Notes under the pieces: generated by a model
Told to the model about the DNA's origin: nothing
Database searches by the model: none
The model's input: the letters and a program-made list of their open reading frames with translations, nothing else
Position numbers and translations under genes: made by a program
In this document: positions 40,117-53,872 of the stretch, piece by piece
How the letters are laid out: each line of letters opens with the position of its first letter
Position numbering within the stretch: the stretch's first letter is position 1
Source of the DNA: Begonia masoniana
Lineage: Eukaryota > Streptophyta > Magnoliopsida > Cucurbitales > Begoniaceae
NCBI GenBank assembly: GCA_022432975.1
Contig: CM039502.1
Span: forward strand, 7,983,382-8,047,381
DNA length: 64,000 nt
Reading direction: 5' to 3'

Positions 40117-40526
40117 CAAGAAAGAAATAGAAATTTGAAGAAGAACCCTAAAAAGCAAACGCAGTATGTTACTGTTAGAAGATGATGATTAGTAGGGTTG
40201 TCGTATAAATAGGTGGAGGAAGAAGACAAACGGATTTCACAGTCAATGAACTTAGAAATCTAAATATAGATTGTGTTTGGTTCGTCGAATCAATCATAGG
40301 AATGAATCTGTACTTGTTTTGTTGTTTCTGTCGTGGCATATTAAAACCCTAAAATAAGTTTGGATTGAAAAAGCTGAACATTTTCGAGAAAACTGTGTAA
40401 AAATGGCGAGACGTTGGAAAAGAATATCTTCCCTTGTTGGGTGTGTCTGACAGAGAGAAAAAGATTCTTCCCAATCTTGGCTGGTTTTTTCCTCCAATCC
40501 TAACGAATAAGCCGAATTTCATGAAA

Positions 40527-40620
40527 CGACATATTTCTGAATTGATCTGCGTTTACACCCTCAAAATACACGACGACATATTTCTGATTTGATCTGCGTT
40601 TACACCCTCAAAATACACAC
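40527..40620. repeat. 47-bp tandem duplication beside MULE-2
   Basis: Two near-identical 47-bp units (each beginning CGACATATTTCTGA and containing GATCTGCGTTTACACCC) lie just outside the MULE-2 left end, upstream of the MADS gene. Confidence 0.8.
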
Positions 40621-40914
40621 CGACAGATCTGTCTCTCTCATTTTCTTTTGGGATAAGGCTTATTGAAATATTAAACTATGAGTTTAATTTGAAACATATT
40701 TTAAACTAAAAATTCTAATAACTAAAATTTTAAATTATAAAAAATATAATAGATCAAACCATGACAGGTGGCTGATCACCCTTCGTTCTGAATTTATATA
40801 TAGAACAGGGGGCCGATCACCCACCGTTCAGAATTAACGCCGAGAACGGGGAGCTGATGACCCCTTTGTTCTGTCCCGTACTTACATGACACTAGATGTA
40901 TTGGTTCGGGAGGT

Positions 40915-41230
40915 TGATATGGAGGGCGGGGACCCCCGTCCAACATGCACCGCACGTTATTGGAGAACAGGGGATCCCCGCCCCGCAACGACCCATTGTT
41001 CTTGCCTCCCAATTTTAGAGGTATTCGGGAAAGGGGGGTCACCACGCCGAAACGACCCTTCGGTCCCTGCCACCCCATTTTAGGTGTTCGGGAACGGGGG
41101 GTCACTACCCTGAAACGGCCCCCCATTGTTGGCCATATTTTTTGGTAAGATTGAGAACGAGGGGTCGCCGCCGCAAAACGGCCCCCCGATCTCAATTATT
41201 TTGCTTGAGAACGAGGGGCAGTTCTCAGGA
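40915..41230. repeat. ~62-bp GC-box tandem repeats in the MULE-2 left end
   Basis: Several diverged units of the form ATTTTAGGTGTTCGGGAACG-GGGGGTCACTACC-CGAAACGGCCCCCC. They are analogous in place, but not in sequence, to the palindromic repeats of MULE-1. Similar boxes recur inverted at 48600-49010. Confidence 0.7.
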
Positions 41231-41329
41231 ACGGGGGCCGATCTCCGACACTATATAAGAAAACGACCCTCCATTCTCACCCTCGGCTGGCGAAAACTCT
41301 AAAACCTCTCCACCATTTTCTTGTTAAGA

Positions 41330-43370
41330 TGAATTTTCTCTGCAATAGCGACGTCGATAGATTCTGATTCAAGTATAACAGTTGATTTAGACGAGACAAC
41401 AACTTCTGATGCCAATATGGACTGGTATTTGTACTATATGCCCATATATGGTGATCTTCGGGCATTCGATCACTTAGAAGGTAATGAAGAAATAAAAGTG
41501 CAATCGACATCGAAAACTCTAGACGATGAGCTTTGAACACCGGTTAACTCGGAGGATGATGTGGTGGAAAACATACCAGTAAGAGAAGAAATTTTGATGA
41601 GATTTTATCTTGGTAAAAAATATAGTTCTTTAAAGGCAATTAGAGAAAAAATAGTAAAATATTATTTAAATAATGATTATGGGATCAAATTCATTAAAGT
41701 GAATATCGGCGACCGACGGTCGTGTGTGAAGACGGATGTGATTGACGACTGCATGGTTCGAATATGCAAAATGAACTTACATTACAAATAAAGAGTTTCA
41801 ATGATTCTCACAAATGTTCAAAGAAAATTGAGAATCGACATGCTATTGCAAAATGAGTGACAAATCATTATTTGGATAGGTTTAAAAGTCAACTTACGTG
41901 AGAAATTTCTTCTATTATTGAGACATTGAGGAAGGATTTGAATGTCAACATTACACCAAGTCTTGCTAGAAGAGCAAAAAACAAAGTGTGAAAAATTAAT
42001 GAAGGGAAGAGCGACGAACAATACAAATTATTGTAGTCGTACACATAAGTAATACATATATCAAATTCAGATAGCACATTGGGCCTATAGACTTACTTGG
42101 TGGACTATGCCGATAATGAGTCATGTGTATTCGAAAGAATGTATATGCGTATGGCTAATTGCAAGACAAGCTTCCTGCAATGTGGTAAACCTATTATTTG
42201 TTTAGATGGTTGTTATCTAAAGGGGTTGTGTCCCAACCATTACTGATAGCCGTCAGTATTGATGGCAACGATGAAATATATCATGTTATTGTTGCTAATG
42301 TGGAATCAGAGTGTATAGACTCATGGACATAGTTTTTGAAATTATTGAAGGAAGACATATAGACTCAATTGGGATACAGATGGACATTTATTTCAGATCG
42401 ACAAAATGTATAATGCATTTTTAATTGTTATTTCAAATATTATGGCATTGTGATAGTTATATTATTTTATGTTGACTCACTTCTTCTTTCAAATACCAGG
42501 GGTTGTTGCCTGCTATGCAGCAGAAATTACTGTCAAAAGGTATAATTTATGTGAGTCATTCAATGCAGTTCTATTACCTGTCAGGGACAAACCAATTCTA
42601 ACCATGTTCGAGATGATCTAAAAGTGCTTGATGACTAGGATTGTCAAAAAATATGAGAAGTTGGCATCGTCAACAGACGTCTTGTGTCCCTCAATAAGAA
42701 AAAAGCTTGTAAAGCTAGAACGTGCAGCTCGAAATTGGAGTGCTATGTTTGTGGGAGCTGCACGATTTCAGGTCAGCAATGACAACGAACAATATGTTGT
42801 CGACATGAATATGTGTGTGTGCAACTGTTACAGGTAGGAGCTTACTGGAATCCTTTGTGTCCATTCTATTTTCTGCATTCATTTTATAAGACTAGCACCG
42901 AAAATTTATGTTCATAATACTATCACTAGGAAACTTATCTCTACATTTACTTCATTCATCCTATTAGTGGCTAACACATGTGGCCGCCCATACAAAATAT
43001 GAAGCAAATCATTCCGCTAATAAAAAAGGCCAACCAAGTAGGCTGAAGAAGAAAAGAGTGTGAGATGTCGATAAGCCGTCAAGTTCGACAATTACCAAGA
43101 AGAACTCAACGATGTCGTATGCTATTTGTCGGCGTCAAAGGCATAATAGTCACACTTGTTCTGGCAGGGGATTCACTTCAGACACTACTTCCGCTTCTGT
43201 TTCGCCAGACACATTTATGAGTTTCCACATTTGACGAGATGCAGGTACATTTAAACACATTTCGCTCATAAATATATTTTTATTATTGTCTAATGTAGTT
43301 TTCAATACATGCAAGAATCTTCTACACACGACAAAGGAAAAAATGTATGACTATTCGAGTTGTAATTTAT
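41330..43370 (+). pseudogene. MULE-2 MURA-like transposase, heavily degenerate
   Basis: Pieces parallel the MULE-1 transposase: VREEILMRFYLGKKYSSLKA (41579-41638), then a core with IICLDGCYLKG (42190-42222) in which the first catalytic Asp is retained, AVSIDGNDEIYHVI, and NLCESFNAVLLPVRDKPILT (42548-42603). MMTRIVKKYEKL (42628-42663) is followed by a VDMNMCVCNCYR SWIM remnant and a zinc-knuckle remnant near 43110-43160. Many stops and frameshifts; clearly dead. Confidence 0.8.
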
Positions 43371-43576
43371 GTATTTATTATACTGTGTAATATGTGTATT
43401 TATTATAATGCTTAATTTAGCGAGAAAAAATTGTAAAAATGGGCAGAATTTTATTTATTTTATGACTCCCTCATAGCTAGGTTTAAACAATTTCTGCATA
43501 TTCAAATCACAATTTTATAACTAACAGTCAGTTTCAGATAATTAAATTTCACTCAGATACAGTAATAAGTAAAACA

Positions 43577-44490
<914 letters not shown>

Positions 44491-45006
44491 AAGTAAAACA
44501 CAACCATACACCACATAACATAAACTAAAGTACAAACATAAAGTAAAGTACAAAAATGAAATACAAAACATAAATTAAATTATGGTGGGACATCGTCTTC
44601 ATCTTGCTCCATCCAATCCATGAGAGTTTTCGTCAGCTCTCTTTGGGACTCAGCTAACTCTCTATGTGTGACAGTGAGCTCATCGACTCTGCCTACAAGG
44701 AACTCTAGTCTCTGCTACATCATGTCCCACCTACTAGCCATCTGGGGGAGACAATGGCCACGCGGTGGCCTCCTCCATAGAAACATCTGCAGAGGTGAAG
44801 GCCCCCTGATCTCCCTTGAACACCCAAGTCCTGTCGACTTCAACTAGGTCCATCTGAATCAATTGAAGTCTATCAAATACTTCATCGAATCTCTGTATTC
44901 TTAACTGCTCTCCAATCGGTTACTAAACCCGAACTCCCTCGATGATCTTCTGTATCAACGTGCCATACGGCAGATTCTTGTTGCTTGTCCGACCGATCTC
45001 ATGCAT

Positions 45007-47563
45007 TGTAATACCCCGCTTTACGGGATATTATTATTTTAATATAAGTGGCATTTTTGTAAATATGCCAAATCAGGTCCGTTTTACAAAAAGAAAGCGT
45101 TATTAGGATCCTATTGATTAATTGGAATTTTAAGGAAATTACGAGAATTTTCGGAGTAATAACGCTATATTTCGATTAATTACGTTTCTCGTAATATAAA
45201 GGACGTTTTAGTAGAAATAGTAAACAAGGTCCGAATTAGGAACGGACAGTTTTAATAAATCCCGAATAATAAGTTGGACTTATTGGTGAAATAAGGAGAT
45301 TTGGTGAAACCGAATAGCTAGTTTAAATTAAAGAAATAGTTTTAGTTTCATTATTATAATAATTATTATTATTATTATTATTTAAAAAAAAAAAATAAAG
45401 TAAAATCGACAGAATAGCCGAAGCTATTCTGTCGAGCCCGAGCCCAAGCGCGAGCGAGAACAGGGGAGAGGCGAGGGCGGCGACCGACGGCCGGTTCACC
45501 GGCGTTCTCCGGCCAGACGACGGCGGCGAACCGCGGGCTAGCGTTTCCGGCCGACTTCGCGCACTAACCGACGCGGTAAGTTGATTCTTGCCCTGTTTTC
45601 GGTTCGGTCGTGGCCGAGGGTGACGAGCTTGTTTTGGCTCCGATCACCGGTCGTTTTTGGGTGGTCTTGGCTCGGATTTGCCGGACATTAGACCGGCTTT
45701 CATCGCCTGGCCGCGATGTGCTCAATTTGAGCGAAAATAGTGAATGCCCAATTAGGGCAATTCGGGTTTGTGGTGTGATGCCTCGGGATTTCGATTAGTT
45801 TAGGCTAATTGAAGCTAATTGTGGTTGATTGGTGAGGAAATGAGTGAAAATTGAGGAAAAATCGGAAAGAGGGAAATTTCCGACTTAGGGCAGTTCGGGT
45901 TTTGCTGCAATTGACCTAGCTACGGTCGATTGTTTTAAAATTCCTTTTGGCAGGTTAAAATAGGTTATTAGAGGAGTACGTGGCCGCTGGAATCGTTCGA
46001 TTCCGATAACTCGACGCGAAAGTTACGCGCGTTCGAAGTTTCGGGTCGGTTTTACCGAACCCAAATTAGTGGCCCGTTTGGTTAAGTTTTAGTTGGATTA
46101 GGTTAGAAATAGTAGTTTGAGAGTAAATTGGTCAATGTGGGCTTAATTGTAATGAAGTTTGAATATTTGTCGTAGGTCGAGCCGTAGGCGGGCAGGTAAC
46201 CGAGTAGCCCCAGCGAGCTACAGAAGACAGGTAAGTTCTCGTGATCTTCTTTGGCCGATTGGCCTACACCGTACGTCGAATGTCGTCTCGAGGAGTTTTG
46301 GAGATGCCTGTAGTTAGTTTTGCTCGGTTTAGGTAGCTAGGTCTTAGGAGTTTATAGTTTATGTTTTTACAGTCTTGATGGTCCATGTTATTGCTTGTTT
46401 ACTTTATGATAGAGAACTGTCCACGCATCACTTGTTTTAAAGAAAAGCATGAAAATGAATTTCCGCACAGAGATTTAAAGAGAACGTAAAGCATAGCATT
46501 GGCCTTCGGGCATACAGGCCTTCGGGCATACAGGCCTTCGGGCATACAGTTTACAGGTCACGCGAGGTGGGGCTCAGGCACGGCTGTACGTGTTGTAAGC
46601 GTGTACCCCCCTCTTCTAGCTGGAAAGAGTAGTCCGCCCGCTGGATGAGCTCTCTCCGGTTAGAAGGTATAGGATCTCGGTGACACCTATAGTGCATTGC
46701 ATAGTAAGATAAAAGAAATAAAGCATGGTTTAATGAACTCATAGCACAGCATGCATCGCATTTACGTAGAGCTTACTGGGATTTTATCTCATAGTGTATA
46801 TGTATGGTGTAGGTGACATAGACTTCGAGGTACCAGGTGAGGACGATGTCCCTCCACCTGAGGCATGATTCAGTTGACGGAGGATGGCTGCGGTGGTGTG
46901 CTGGCGCAGTTGAGGCTCACCTGACCCGTGGGGATAGTATGTATAGATTTTGGGATGTTTTGGCTGGATAATTGTATAGACGTTATAGGATGCTTGGTTC
47001 TGGTTAGGTGTTAGATTCGTATTTGATGTTTTAAACGTTTTCATTGGAACCTGTTTTATAAACTGTTTTTGTAAAGTTTTATGGGATTGTTTGATGATAG
47101 TTGATAGGTTGGTATTTTGATAGATCGATGTACAGAGGTTTAGGCAAACTGTTTATAAAGCGTTTTTGTTAATTCAGTTATTTGAATGGTATAGAACTGC
47201 TTAGTATTTTCTTTGAAACAGGAGGGAATGTTAAACTTTTAAACGGAACCATGCAGTTCGTTTTCCTGGAAAATGTGTTTTGTTTAATTATATCTCGAGT
47301 CGTTTTGAGTGAGATTATGGATATGTAGGAGTATCGGTGGTTTGAAGTTAAGTTGTATCGTAAAGTGTATGTTTGTGATGTAGATAGAATTGGGTTAGTG
47401 AAATAGTTGGTATTTTATAGGGGTTTGAGTACGTGATCGTTTAAATAATTGTTTTGAAATTATTTTAAACGTTTTATTAATTTGTTTTCCACGTAAACGC
47501 TAAGTATAAAAGAAAAAGAAGAATTCCGTACGGGAAATTAGGTACAGTACTAGGGACGTTACA
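45007..47563. mobile_element. Solo LTR, 2557 bp, probably Ty3/gypsy type
   Basis: It begins TGTAATACCCC and ends GGGACGTTACA, giving TG...CA and a short terminal inverted repeat. The flanking pentamers are TGCAT (45002-45006) and AGCAT (47564-47568), 4 of 5 matching; the uninterrupted sequence of MULE-1 at the same site (ATCTCGTGCATG, 26268-26279) shows TGCAT as the ancestral target. No second LTR, primer site or polyprotein is present, so recombination has removed the interior. Inside are the ATT/poly(A) tract at 45358-45402 and three 16-bp units at 46501-46548. Confidence 0.85.
46501..46548. repeat. Three tandem 16-bp units in the solo LTR
   Basis: GGCCTTCGGGCATACA occurs three times without change, in a GC-richer part of the LTR. 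Confidence 0.95.
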
Positions 47564-49172
47564 AGCATGTTACCTAAAATCACGAAGTCAGTGTCGAACA
47601 TCTTCTCGTTGTTTAGCTTCTCTATTACGTAAAGATCCATGCAACACACAAAATCTCTATGTCCATCCTGAGGTAGCATGATGTAGGTTATCAGATTGTG
47701 AATAACCCGAGCTCTGACATTCAAATCCCTGGATTTTGGCTTCACGAACCCTCTAATGTTGGTATTTCGATGAATTTCCCTAAGGAAGTCAAGTCCCTCA
47801 GCCGATCTGAAAAAATCACAATCTCGGGAAACATGGTACTATATCTTCAACTCATTCCCTTCTCCGGCAAACCTGAGCAATTCATTAACCATCTCTGAAG
47901 GTATAACAATATCTGTAGCGAGGATGTACGTCTTCAAACATTCTGACCTCTCAGTAGAGGTCAAATTCACATAAAACAAGCGAACAATTCTATCACAGCT
48001 ATCACCTCTCAATCCGTACACTCTGTGTATGGCGATTATGTCGAACATCTTCTTGATCTCCAATGACTCTCAACCTCTAAAGTTGACGGTATTTGAATGA
48101 ATAACCGAATGGTTTGACATATCCCGCTCAAACTGCTTCTTACATATCTGATTTCAAAATTCATTCGAAAGACACTCAGTTGGCGGTCGTCGTGCTTCAC
48201 ACGGGGCACCTTGTGACGACGGTGGCTGGTTTGTTGGACCCCCTTGAAATGGTACTCCTTGTGACATCAATGGGCAATTTGGTGGAGGCCGTTCAGTAGG
48301 ACCACCTTGTGACGGACCTCCTTGTGACGAGGTAACTTTTTGTTTAATCGTCAATTTAGGTGTCATTTAAAGAAAATTTGGTGATTTAGGTTGAATTGGG
48401 GATTTTGATGATATAGGACTCGAATTTGTGAGATTTGTTTATGATATTGGAAGGCAAGGATTAGCGATTGAGAAATAAACACGATATGTGCGTGAAATTG
48501 TCAAATTTTGTGTTTAAATCGCGGTTGGGGTTGAGAAGAAATTAGATTGTTCAGTAATGCAGAGTGAAAAGGGGGGCCAATTTTTTATATACTGTCGGGG
48601 ATCAGCCCTCTGTTTTGGGGCAATGACCCCTTGTTTTCAGCCCTAATTTTAAGAACGTGGAGGTCACCGCCCCTCATCTTTCCTCGTTGAGAACAGAGGG
48701 TGATTTCGGGATGGTGACTCTTCGTTCTACTCTCAAAATATTAGAAGGTGTGAACGGGGGGTCATCACCCAGAAACGACCCCCAGTTCTCAAGAACAATG
48801 TTTAAGAACAGGGGGTCGTTTCGGGACGGAGACCCCCTGTTCCCGAATACCTCTAAAATGGGGAGGCAGGAGCGGGGGGGTCGTTGTGGGGCGGAGACCC
48901 CTCGTTCTCCAATCAAGTGTGGTGCACGACCCCATATCGACCCCTCGACCTAATACGTCTAGTGCCACATAAGCACTGGACAAAACGAGTGGCGATCGGC
49001 CCCCCGTTCTCGACGTTAATTCAGAACATGAGGTGATCAGCCACCCGCCAAGGTTTGATATGTTCCATTTTTTATACTTTGAGGTTTTAGTTGTCAGAAT
49101 TTTTAATTTAAAGGGTGTTTCAAATTAAATTTATACTTTGGAATTCAAATTGATTTTAACTCTTTTTCTTTT

Positions 49173-49770
49173 GTCTAGTACACTGAACATATCATAAGAA
49201 GCATCAGTAAAAAGTTATAAATACATTTAGTAGTAGAATAAAATGTTATAAATACAATTACTCGCGTCAATCATCAAATCACACATAAACGATATGTCAA
49301 ATTATTATATCAAAATATAAAATTAGGATGTAAAAATGTACATTTTTATTTCAGACTAAAATCTTACACTCTCAAGTGTAACAGGTGAGCTATAAAATAA
49401 AATTAGCAAATACATCTATTATTACTCTTATTTTCACTCGGTAGATTTATTAATATTTTTTGTAAACAATAATGATATTTGGATTGATATTTTGCTCAAG
49501 TAAGGCTACGTATTTATTGATAATAAGTTATTGATTCATGTCTATTCACTGTGCATCTTATATTTTAAATTTAATTTTTTAATAAAATAAATATATAATA
49601 AAGGGATATTATGTGACTAAAATCCAAAACACTTCCTTGTTTGTTTCTCAAATTTTTTTGGCTTTCCCAACTTTTTTGGCTTTCCCAACAAAGTACTGTA
49701 ATGTACAAACTAACATTCACATTCTCGCATGCAACTCATTATAAAATAATCATCTTGCTCTTAGAAAATA
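49173..49770. other. AT-rich spacer right of MULE-2
   Basis: No gene or clear element. A small direct duplication of TTTTTTGGCTTTCCCAAC lies near 49654-49690. Confidence 0.5.
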
Positions 49771-49779
49771 TAAAAATAA

Positions 49780-50309
49780 AGGTAAAGTATAATTTGACCC
49801 CTACAACTAGGTGAAATGGGCAATTTACACCGTAAACTTGAATAATAGTCAAGAACAACCTTAATGTATTGATAATGGGCAATATCGCTTATACCGTCAT
49901 ATTTTCCATCAAAAAGTAACATTTTTTCACTTATTCATTTTTTTTTCCGAAAATGCCCCTCACTTGACCGAACCAGACCAGGCCGGTTCGGCTAATTCCA
50001 CTATTTTTTTTTTAAATCCTATTTCTCGAAAAAGAGAAGACAGAGGAATATAATTAAAAAAAATAAAAAAATAAAAAATCAGAGTGCAATTAGTCGAACC
50101 GGACCGGTCCGGTCCGGTTCGGTCAAGTGATGGGCATTTTAGGAAAAAAAATGAACAAGTGAAAAAACGTTACTTTTTGACAGAAATTATGACGGTAGGG
50201 GCCATATTGCCCATTATCAATGCATTAAGGTTGTTCTTGCCTATTATCCAAGTTTATTGTGTAAATTACTCATTTCACCTAGTTGTAGGGGCCAAATTGC
50301 ACTTTACCC
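49780..50309. mobile_element. 530-bp Mutator-type MITE
   Basis: Terminal inverted repeats of about 200 bp: the left starts AGGTAAAGTATAATTTGACC and the reverse-complemented right GGGTAAAGTGCAATTTGGCC, both continuing CCTACAACTAGGTGAAATG. A perfect 9-bp duplication TAAAAATAA lies at 49771-49779 and 50310-50318. The centre has inverted CCGGACCGG/CCGGTTCGG boxes. No coding capacity. Confidence 0.9.
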
Positions 50310-50579
50310 TAAAAATAAATAAATAACTAATCACTTCAACATAAATAAGATGTTGTGATTATCATTTTTTTGAATTGGGAAGAGATTCTATCCCACTATT
50401 TTTAAATTTAATTCTTGTTGGTAATTCTTAAAAATTAAAAATTATTATTTAGAGAAAATAAAATAAAAATTAAAAATTTCATATATTTGCTGCAGAGTTT
50501 ACTATATTGAAGACCGTAAAACATATAGAACAAGACCCTTCCTCAAGGTTCAACATGATTTTTTTACAACATTTGGCTT

Positions 50580-51245
50580 TAGAGATGACAAATGAGCGGG
50601 TTGACTTGCCAACCCACTCGATATTGTAGCAGATTCGACTCGTTTAACTTTGGCTCGTGAGCCGACTTTGGTTAAAAAAAAATTTAGTTGGCTCGTTTGG
50701 CTTGACTTTTTTAACTCGTTAGGATTGGTGAACTAGACTTTTTTGGGGTCGGCTCGGCTCGACTCAGTCAGCTCATTTGTCACCTTAATTTTCAAATGAT
50801 TAACAATTAAATAGGTGTTAACTTAATTAGTATGTACATAATTTGTAATGATACAACTGTTAAATATTTATAATGATATTTGTGTGATATTTTTTATTAG
50901 ATTATCTCAAATAATATTTTTCCTAAATAGATGTAATTTTATATATTAATAAAAAAAGAAATTATTAACTAAACAATTAACTATTATATTTTGACATTAT
51001 AATGATAAATAATTTTTATAATTTTAATAAGTAAATTTTTTTAGAATAAAACATTTATATATATTTGGTTCTTTAGGTTCGGTTCGTTTAACATTGGCCC
51101 TCGAGTCATCTCGAATTGAAATTTTTTTTGTCCGACTCGTTAGGCTCGGCTCGTTGGACTCGTTAGGCTCGGCTCATTTAACTCTCTAGGCTCTGTGAAC
51201 CATATATTTTCAGGTTCGACTCGGTCGATTCATTTGTCATCTCTA
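50580..51245. mobile_element. hAT-like nonautonomous element
   Basis: Ends TAGAGATGACAAATGAGCGG and, reverse-complemented, TAGAGATGACAAATGAATCG; subterminal GGCTCG/CGAGCC words occur at both ends. An 8-bp duplication is not evident, so flanks or ends may have changed. Interior AT-rich, non-coding. Confidence 0.7.
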
Positions 51246-51816
51246 ACTGACTCTGATAACTTTTACGAGTTAAGGAAGATTTAATCCAATAAGAAAAAGA
51301 ATGGAAATAGTAATAAAATATGGTCTTTACTTCTTAGGATAAAAATCTTTGTTCACTTTCTACTTGTGTTTTTAAGCTTTTTGTCGTGCGAGTTAAAGCA
51401 TTGAGTTGAGAGTAGAGATGTTAAATGGGCGGGCTGGCGAGCGAGCCGTGCTGGCTCGACTCGCTATTGTAACGGGCAGAGTCTGGCTCGGTCCCCATAG
51501 GCGGGCCGAGCTGAGCCTAAAATTTCGACTCGCGAGCCCGCCACAAACCGGGCCAAACAAGCGGGCTAACGAGCCGGCTCGTTAGCCCGGTGAGCCAGCC
51601 CGCCCCTCCCCTTCCCAGTTCCCCCCAACCCTGCCTCACCCACGACACGATCGTCGACGAAGGGAGAAGAGACGGTCGTCGTTCTTCTGCGCAGAAGGTG
51701 CTGACTAATCGCGTCTCAGCCTTCTCCGGTTAAGACATTCGTCTTCCGTTCACAGATTGCTGAACCTCAGACAAAGTCTCTACCTTGCACTCTTCGCCGA
51801 TCTGCTTTTTCCCGCC

Positions 51817-53872
51817 TGTTGAAAATAAGCTTAAATAAGATAATTGGTTAATGTATGTTTTTATTATGCTCTTAATTTAAGTCAATGAACTAGTGAAAGG
51901 ATGTCTAAGAAGTTGTAATTCGTGTATGTTTAAGTACATTGATCCATGTACTTAGGTGTTTTATTTAAGTGTTTGTTCATGTATTTAATTAAATAGGTGG
52001 TTCATGTTCTGTCTTTGAACATGTACCAAATAGTCCTATAAATAGGATCTATGTATATGAGGACTGAGAGAAGAAGTGAATTCTACAATCTAGTTTGCTC
52101 TCTAGTTGTATTTTTTCTTCCTCCTACTTCATTTCTCCTAAAATCCCTCTTCCTCATTCCAACAAATTGGTATCAGAGCTACGGTTATTTTGAAACAACC
52201 GGCGGATTTCTAACTCATGGAGACTCTCGTACAAAATCAGATGGACACGATTCTTACAAGAATCTCAAGGCTTGAAAGCTTCATGGGAGCATCAACGACA
52301 ATGACCGTGGACAATCTTATAGTCACGGAAGTCCAGTTGATAAGGAGGAAGTTGGATCAACTCCAAGATTCAATAGGGAAGAAAGATCTTATCATAGAAA
52401 AATGTGTAGCGGGTACTATTATGGGAATAGGCAAGGTGCTAGTCAACGTCAACAATGTGCCAAAGGATATGGATGCAACCTATTCAAGAAGGGTCATGAG
52501 TGACCAAGGGTGCAAAGTACCAAGGAAAATAATGAGATCGGTGAAACCTAAAGGGCGAAGAATAGATTATGGAGTTGGGAGAAAAATGGAGGTAGTTCCA
52601 AAGGAAGGAGCACGACATCACGTGAGAAGCACAAAATCTAACTGGTTTAAAGAATTCAAGAAATGAGATAAAGTTCTCCTTGAGCTCAATCCATTTCTTT
52701 GGAGAAAAGATAAGGATCCAGGATTCCCAGGAGAATTATTTCCAAGATATGATGGACCATTTATCGTCACAAAAAGGGTTAGATCTATGGCTTACCGATT
52801 GCAACTTCCTGAACGGCTCAAAATCTATCCTATTATTCATGTAAGTTTTCTTAAACCATTTTTTGAAAAAAAAAAAACAGCGTAATGTGCAGATAGCACC
52901 ATATGGGAAACGAGTGGAGTTCACAAAGAAGATCGTGAAAATTCTCAATCATCGTAGTATCAAGAAAAAGAAAAAACGAAGAGAATTTCTTGTGCAATGG
53001 GAACACGAAGACAAAGCTACATGGGAGATAGAAGTCAATCTTTGGCAATTTGAGAATCAAGTCAAAGACTACCTTACTTTGGTATCGACAAAGTCAGCAA
53101 TTACAAATGGAGGGGGTGGTTTATCTCACCCCATTTCTTATGAAGCATGAAAGCCTGGGAAAAGGCCCAATAAAGGAGAAGCAGGGCTTCTCCAATAGTG
53201 CTCAACAACAAGCTAAGTGTGATGAACACTTGGTTGGGCATGCTAGGCTGCATTTGAGGAGCAATCCAAAAGTTAACTTCAAAAGAGTGAATCTAGCCAA
53301 AGGTAAGCAGGCTATAATGTGGGTGCAACAAGGAGATGTGCATCGGAAAAATGAAGCAATGCGATCTGTAACGTAAGATCAGATCGAAGGAGAAGCTGAG
53401 CTTTCTCTTAAGGTAAATCAAAAAAAGAAGAGAGTTGAAGGACTCTTCGAAGGCTCGCTTGAAGACGGAGTCAATGAATCTTTCAGCATACCAAGGATAA
53501 TGCTGAATTAAGCTTATGGAGGAATGTTGAAAATAAGCTTAAATAAGATAATTGGTTAATGTATGTTTTTATTATTCTCTTAATTTAAGTCAATGAACTA
53601 GTGAAAGGATGTCTAGGAAGTTGTGATTCGTGTATGTTTAAGTACATTGATCCATGTACTTAGGTGTTTTATTTAAGTGTTTATTCATGTATTGAATTAA
53701 ATAGGTGGTTCATGTTCTGTCTTTGAACATGTACCAAATAGTCCTATAAATAGGATCTATGTATATGAGGTCTGAGAGAAGAAGTGAATTCTACAATCTA
53801 GTTTGCTCTCTAGTTGTATTTTTTCTTCCTCCTACTTCCTTTCTCCTAAAATCTCTCTTCCTCATTACAACA
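51817..53872 (+). mobile_element. 2056-bp LTR retroelement with chromodomain but no RT
   Basis: Two 348-bp LTRs (51817-52164 and 53525-53872) start TGTTGAAAATAAGC, end CAACA, and differ at a handful of sites, so insertion is fairly recent. A primer binding site follows the left LTR after a short spacer (TTGGTATCAGAGC, tRNA-iMet type), and a purine-rich stretch (ATGGAGGAA) precedes the right LTR. The interior is only about 1.36 kb. Candidate target duplication CCGCC/CGACC is weak. Confidence 0.92.
52217..53146 (+). pseudogene. Residual gag/integrase/chromodomain remnants of the LTR element
   Basis: The first frame (52217-52663, METLVQNQMDTILTRISRLE) has a gag-start look and a run of unrelated basic residues. 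After a stop, 52665-52880 reads DKVLLELNPFLWRKDKDPGF, RYDGPFIVTKRVRSMAYRLQ and LPERLKIYPIIHVSFLKPFF, the C-terminal part of a Ty3/gypsy integrase. Then 52930-53080 reads KKKKRREFLVQWEHEDKATW and EIEVNLWQFENQVKDYL, a chromodomain like those of plant chromoviruses. Protease, RT and RNase H are absent. It would need proteins from a partner to move. Confidence 0.8.

Larger units (their letters stand above)
44584..48366 (-). pseudogene. MULE-2 second gene, split by a solo LTR
   Basis: The right part (48366-47564) starts MTPKLTIKQKVTSSQGGPSQ with a Pro/Gly-rich head, then KKMFDIIAIHRVYGLRGDSC, DRIVRLFYVNLTSTE and VNELLRFAGEGNE. The left part (45006-44584) holds the coiled-coil end, QRLEFLVGRVDELTVTHREL and ELTKTLMDWMEQDEDDVPP. 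Domain order equals the MULE-1 second gene. The LTR at 45007-47563 splits it, and stops and frameshifts add to the decay. Confidence 0.75.

Noticed and set aside
48657..48983. Frames in both strands around 48.7-49.0 kb
   Set aside because: They translate the MULE-2 right-end tandem GC boxes.
50580..51245. 8-bp target duplication for the first hAT-like element
   Set aside because: Flanks TTTGGCTT and ACTGACTC do not match well enough to claim one.
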